A DNA stretch of 64,000 nucleotides, taken from Picochlorum sp. 'celeri' (Eukaryota > Chlorophyta > Trebouxiophyceae). Positions 60,728 through 64,000 of the stretch are shown here, one piece after another. The notes under the pieces were generated by a model. That model had not been told where the DNA came from. It saw nothing but the letters and a program-made list of their open reading frames with translations, and searched no databases. The DNA is taken from assembly GCA_010909725.1 (NCBI GenBank), contig JAACMV010000019.1, positions 1,054,001 through 1,118,000 on the forward strand. Reading direction: 5' to 3'. Position numbers and translations under genes: made by a program. Positions within the stretch are counted from its first letter, which is position 1, and every line of letters begins with the position of its first letter.

Positions 60728-61057
60728 ATGACGAGCAAGGCTAAGATTCTACGGCTCGCAAAGGGATTTCGCGGTCGAGCAAAGAATTGCGTCCGCATAG
60801 CGCGAGAGCGAGTAGAAAAGAGTCTGCAGTATGCATATAGGGATAGAAAGAATAAGAAGAGGGATATGAGATCCCTGTGGATCACTAGAATAAATGCAGG
60901 GACGCGGCAGTACGGGTTGAAATACTCGGACCTCGTCCACGGGCTGGAGCAGAGCAATATTCAGGTGAATCGGAAAATGCTGTCAGAGTTGGCGATGAAC
61001 GAGCCATACAGTTTTAAAGCGTTGGTTGATCAAGTGAAACATATGAAACAGATGTAA
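60728..61057 (+). CDS. MRPL20: Mitochondrial ribosomal protein bL20m
   Basis: 109 aa, intronless. [52 protein letters not shown], read in pieces, is nearly the plant mitochondrial bL20 sequence, including [17 protein letters not shown] at the end. No separate presequence is present, as in the plant homologue, whose basic N-terminus serves for import. It binds 23S-like rRNA during large-subunit assembly. Only 14 bp separate it from the upstream carrier gene, leaving no room for a conventional promoter. Its stop codon is part of three tandem TGTAA signals, and the convergent dynamin gene ends 17 bp away. Confidence 0.94.
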   Translation: MTSKAKILRLAKGFRGRAKNCVRIARERVEKSLQYAYRDRKNKKRDMRSLWITRINAGTRQYGLKYSDLVHGLEQSNIQVNRKMLSELAMNEPYSFKALVDQVKHMKQM

Positions 61058-61067
61058 TGTAATGTAA
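61053..61067 (+). promoter_or_regulatory. Triple TGTAA poly(A) signal over the L20 stop
   Basis: TGTAATGTAATGTAA: the first copy contains the TAA stop of L20, and the third ends 7 bp from the stop of the convergent dynamin gene. Confidence 0.6.
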
Positions 61068-61074
61068 TACAGAG

Positions 61075-63174
61075 CTAGTTGGCGTGCACGTTTTGGTCTG
61101 CACACATTGTGGTGGGCGTCTTGCTTGCCTTTGAGGACAGACTGCTGAGATCTGAGGGCATCGAGTCGAGGAGCCGCATGGCTTTTCGCAGGCTTTTGAT
61201 GGTTTCTTGACAGCTCTGCCTGCGCTCGGCTATGTCTTCCCTCTCTTTCATGATTGCTTCCAGCAGGTCCTCCCGGTACAAGACGTGGGTGAGATGCTTT
61301 TGCAGCCCCCGCTGGACGTGGTTGACCAAGAAATTCATGAGAATCTTGGGGACCATGTCCTGTATGTTTTTCCTGACAATGTCAAAGTACGAGTTGATGA
61401 GGAGCCTCGACACTTGTACTTGAACGACTTCGTGTTCTGTCACCTCATCTGACACTGTCAGTACGTCTGGCGGTCGTTGGAGGGAGACATTCTTTTCACC
61501 ACCCTCGTTGTTCGAAAACCAACCCTGAAACCATCCTTGTTTTCCTTCCTCCTCCTCCCCCGCCGCGTTTGAGGGGGCAAAGAGCGCTTCTTTCTGAGGC
61601 AGTGGCTTCTTTTGCTTCCTGGGAGAGCTCGGCTTTTTGGCGGCATTCATGTGTGCAATGGCCTCGTTCCCACCGATGAAGCGGGGGTTCGACGTGTTTA
61701 TATAGGACAATTCGCACTGAATGAGATTCCGAATCATCTTTTCTGCCGGAGACGCGCCGAGCGCGATGAAATCCTCCACCGACTCCATCATGCATGCCTG
61801 TAGTTTGGGGAACCTGGCCACCTCGGAGGGTGCGCACTCCGCAGCAATTCTCAACAGTTCGTCGTGGACATATTCGCGGCACTGCAATGCGGGGTGTAAC
61901 AGCTTTTGTATCGCTCGTCGCACGAGAAGCTCGAATGGAGCTTCTGGAATCATCAGGGATCCCGTGATGCCTCCCGAGTTTGTTATTGCTGTTCGGATTT
62001 CATCATCGGTCAACTCGCTGGCGGGGTCCATGGCATCCAGGATGGGATTGAACACATTCAAGAATATGTGCCGTATTCGCGCTCCGCCTGCCAGCTCGGC
62101 TAGGGGCACATGCTCCCCTCGGCCCTCCAACGCCGCGGTCAACCTGTTTGTGTACGAGTCCAGAATGGACAGGAGCATGGCTCCGCGCGCAGCCCCGGTA
62201 GACCCTGGGGGCGCGTCTCCGTACACCCTGCTCTCTTTCTTCTTCTTTTCCAGCGCACTCTCAACAGCCTGTCTCAACGAGGGAAGCCTCTCCCTGATGG
62301 CATGCACGAGCACACCGTTCAGCCTGTGTGCCAGCACACCAACCGTGCAGTGTGCCGACACGGCGTCATACTCCCGGTGATTCCTGAAATACATCCGCTC
62401 CGCCTCCCGGGCATGGTCCATACTAGTACTATTTATAATGTCCTGCTGACTCCTGAGCACAACACCGACGTACCCAAGTTTGAGCGGCACGATGTCATTC
62501 TTGAGCATGCTCACCGCATCCGTCCCCCTGTCCATGATGTCCAACTTTGTCAGCACGCCAATCGTCCGCACCCCATCCGGATCCACCTTTTTCGCGAGCT
62601 CCAATGCATCCGAGGATGACAAGTCCTGATTCGCCGGCGACACGGCCAAAATGATGCACGACGGAGCACTGATGTACTTGAGAATCAACCGCCTCACCTG
62701 TTTCTCAATATCAACGGGCTGATCCCCCACCGGAACCCGCGTCATCCCGGGCAAATCCACCAGCGTCATGGTCAGCACATGAGGAGAGAAAACCCTCAGG
62801 CGGATGGGCTCGCTGGAGATCCCCTTGTCCGTCGGCACGCTCCGCTCAGTCTCTGCCTGTATCTCGTGCCGAATGCGTCCAAAATCATAAAATTTTTTCC
62901 CTCGGACGTGCAAAAACTCTCCCCACTCGTCGTGCGTGTGCCTGATCAACTGAAGAATCAACGGCCTTCGCGTCACAATCGTATTCCCCCGAGGCAAAAA
63001 ATCCTTCCCAACCAAGGCTTCCAGCACGCTCGACTTGCCGCTGCTCTGCGTCCCAACCACCGCGACCTGGGGCAAGTCCAGCGTCGCATCCAATTTCACG
63101 TGCATAAACACATCTTGTAATTTATTAATCAAAGGAATAAGTGTCTGTCCGAGCGTCTCCGTCGCGGTGGACAT
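61075..63174 (-). CDS. Dynamin-related protein, DRP3/Dnm1-like
   Basis: 699 aa from the Met at 63174 (MSTATETLGQTLIPLINKLQD), the usual family start; an upstream Met at 63231 would add 19 residues. The GTPase domain has GTQSSGKS (G1), TRRPL (G2), DLPGMT (G3) and TKLD (G4), and the middle domain starts near RLPSLRQAVESAL. A low-complexity variable region (KKPSSPRKQKKPLPQK) replaces a PH domain, and a GTPase effector domain follows (VQVQVSRLLINSYFDIVRKNIQDMVPKILMNFLVNHV). This layout is that of Dnm1/DRP1/DRP3 proteins that divide mitochondria and peroxisomes. It lies downstream of the cysteine oxidase gene on the same strand. Confidence 0.92.
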   Translation of the reverse strand: MSTATETLGQTLIPLINKLQDVFMHVKLDATLDLPQVAVVGTQSSGKSSVLEALVGKDFLPRGNTIVTRRPLILQLIRHTHDEWGEFLHVRGKKFYDFGRIRHEIQAETERSVPTDKGISSEPIRLRVFSPHVLTMTLVDLPGMTRVPVGDQPVDIEKQVRRLILKYISAPSCIILAVSPANQDLSSSDALELAKKVDPDGVRTIGVLTKLDIMDRGTDAVSMLKNDIVPLKLGYVGVVLRSQQDIINSTSMDHAREAERMYFRNHREYDAVSAHCTVGVLAHRLNGVLVHAIRERLPSLRQAVESALEKKKKESRVYGDAPPGSTGAARGAMLLSILDSYTNRLTAALEGRGEHVPLAELAGGARIRHIFLNVFNPILDAMDPASELTDDEIRTAITNSGGITGSLMIPEAPFELLVRRAIQKLLHPALQCREYVHDELLRIAAECAPSEVARFPKLQACMMESVEDFIALGASPAEKMIRNLIQCELSYINTSNPRFIGGNEAIAHMNAAKKPSSPRKQKKPLPQKEALFAPSNAAGEEEEGKQGWFQGWFSNNEGGEKNVSLQRPPDVLTVSDEVTEHEVVQVQVSRLLINSYFDIVRKNIQDMVPKILMNFLVNHVQRGLQKHLTHVLYREDLLEAIMKEREDIAERRQSCQETIKSLRKAMRLLDSMPSDLSSLSSKASKTPTTMCADQNVHAN

Positions 63175-63315
63175 GGTTTTGGTGGCGCAACTGGATCCCA
63201 ACCGACCGACCACCGATGTGTGTGTCCGCAACTATGCGTCAGGTTCTTTGTGCTAGATATTTTTACTTGTATTATTATGCTGAAATATTATATCATTCGG
63301 AACTACTGTACAACA

Positions 63316-64000
63316 TTAAGAAAATTGAATATCCTCGTCGTCATCGCCGCAGCACGTGACTGTGTGGGTCGAATCCCCACTGACTTCCTTGTTGTTATTA
63401 TTGTTATTGGTATCACCATCCTCGAACTGGAGCCCGGTGTACGGTTCTGACTGAATGCAAAAACTGGATGGAGGTTCATACTCTGCCAAGATGGCGTGGC
63501 CATCGGGGAGGACCTTTTCAATCTTGTAGTATGTACAGTCCCTCCCGTGCTGGGTGCTGTAGGGGGGGGACAGCAGGTCTAGAACAGCACAGTCGGTGAG
63601 CGCCGTGAACTGATGAATATTGCCTCCACTCTCCGGCAACAGCACAGCAGGATCGTCCACATCTCCCACGACGTCGTCGCACACGGAGGTGGCCAGCCTC
63701 TCGGCGACTGGAGACTGGGCCCAGTCAAAAGACAGCACGTGGAGCTTGCCATACAGAACCTTTGACACCACGCTCATCCCGGGATGGTTGTGCAGCGGTA
63801 TCCTACTCTGAGCGGGGAGACAGAATATTCCCATGGACACGTGCTCATCCTCATACATGTGCAAATACGTCATACCACCGCGTGGCCTCGAGTGCTCAAT
63901 CCCAAGCTCCTCCAGCGTGACGTCCTTCATCGCGTCTCTCAGCTCTGCCAGCACATGCGGCGACACCCCAACCTTCTTTCTGTCCCTAATGATGCTATAC
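63316..64000 (-). CDS. PCO: Plant cysteine oxidase (PCO/ADO), 5' end cut by window
   Basis: About 228 codons visible; the frame is open to the window edge, so the N-terminus (and any 5' exon) is missing. The cupin core is YEDEHVSMGIFCLPAQSRIPLHNHPGM, with the iron-binding His-x-His, and the third ligand region is GGNIHQFTALTDCAVLDLLSPPYS, followed by the CTYYKI strand typical of PCO/ADO. These enzymes use O2 to oxidise N-terminal cysteine and so control Arg/N-degron turnover of low-oxygen regulators. The C-terminal tail (poly-Asn, then CCGDDDEDIQFS) is a divergent extension without recognisable function. Confidence 0.9.
   Translation of the reverse strand, partial: YSIIRDRKKVGVSPHVLAELRDAMKDVTLEELGIEHSRPRGGMTYLHMYEDEHVSMGIFCLPAQSRIPLHNHPGMSVVSKVLYGKLHVLSFDWAQSPVAERLATSVCDDVVGDVDDPAVLLPESGGNIHQFTALTDCAVLDLLSPPYSTQHGRDCTYYKIEKVLPDGHAILAEYEPPSSFCIQSEPYTGLQFEDGDTNNNNNNKEVSGDSTHTVTCCGDDDEDIQFS

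Noticed and set aside
1..64000. tRNA genes, transposons, CRISPR arrays, phage or virus-derived genes
   Set aside because: No tRNA arm pattern, transposase, reverse transcriptase, terminal repeats or spaced repeats were recognised by eye.

Overview
The window is nuclear DNA of a compact, moderate-GC green alga, most likely a chlorophyte of prasinophyte grade; I cannot name the species. The evidence is short GT-AG introns (about 60-180 nt), plastid-type proteins found in the green lineage (omega-3 desaturase FAD7, CURT1, FZL, plastid RsgA, SDG2/ATXR3- and SDG40-type SET proteins, plant-type DGAT1 with a PH domain, plant cysteine oxidase), and the chlorophyte poly(A) signal TGTAA at or just after many stop codons. 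Nothing prokaryotic, viral, transposon-derived or CRISPR-like was seen. About 35 genes fill the 64 kb, and most are intronless or carry one to five introns.

Layout. 1-9.3 kb is a minus-strand run: cationic amino-acid transporter, a small basic/acidic protein, a HORMA-domain protein, THOC3/TEX1, an ARM-like protein, and a long coiled-coil protein that leaves the left edge. 9.6-13.8 kb is the most unusual locus. A six-exon CCA-adding enzyme gene has a 2.03-kb intron that contains a complete antisense USP14/UBP6 gene and a sense U6 snRNA gene with its own TATA box and T-run. 14-17.4 kb holds secreted or lumenal proteins (PLA2-like, an RNase T2-like pseudoenzyme, a beta-helix protein with a Tat-like leader) and an antisense TBCE fragment. 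17.4-25 kb has ATP10, an ER MSAP/DUF3456 protein, the thylakoid shapers CURT1 and FZL tail to tail, and a BBE-type flavoenzyme.

25-44.5 kb is mostly nuclear housekeeping: a 3xRRM protein, CWF19L1 with an inserted RRM, an SDG40-like SET protein, the cohesin regulator PDS5, the elongation factor SPT5, plastid RsgA, a plastid membrane protein, FAD7 and SDG2/ATXR3. 45-50 kb has a CofD-like protein, a secreted duplicated NTF2-like protein and a sulfatase with a C-terminal beta-barrel. 50-64 kb has PH-DGAT1, a cyanobacterial-type kinase, a TPR-PB1 protein, an RlmL-like methylase, CysRS, an SLC25 carrier, mitochondrial L20, a DRP3-type dynamin and a partial plant cysteine oxidase.

Gene packing is extreme. 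Convergent coding regions overlap or end 5-17 bp apart, and four same-strand pairs are separated by only 14-33 bp, which makes them candidates for polycistronic transcripts of the kind known in green algae. Splice sites were placed by eye, using GT/AG consensus, reading-frame continuity and match to remembered family sequence; no alignment or transcript data were available.
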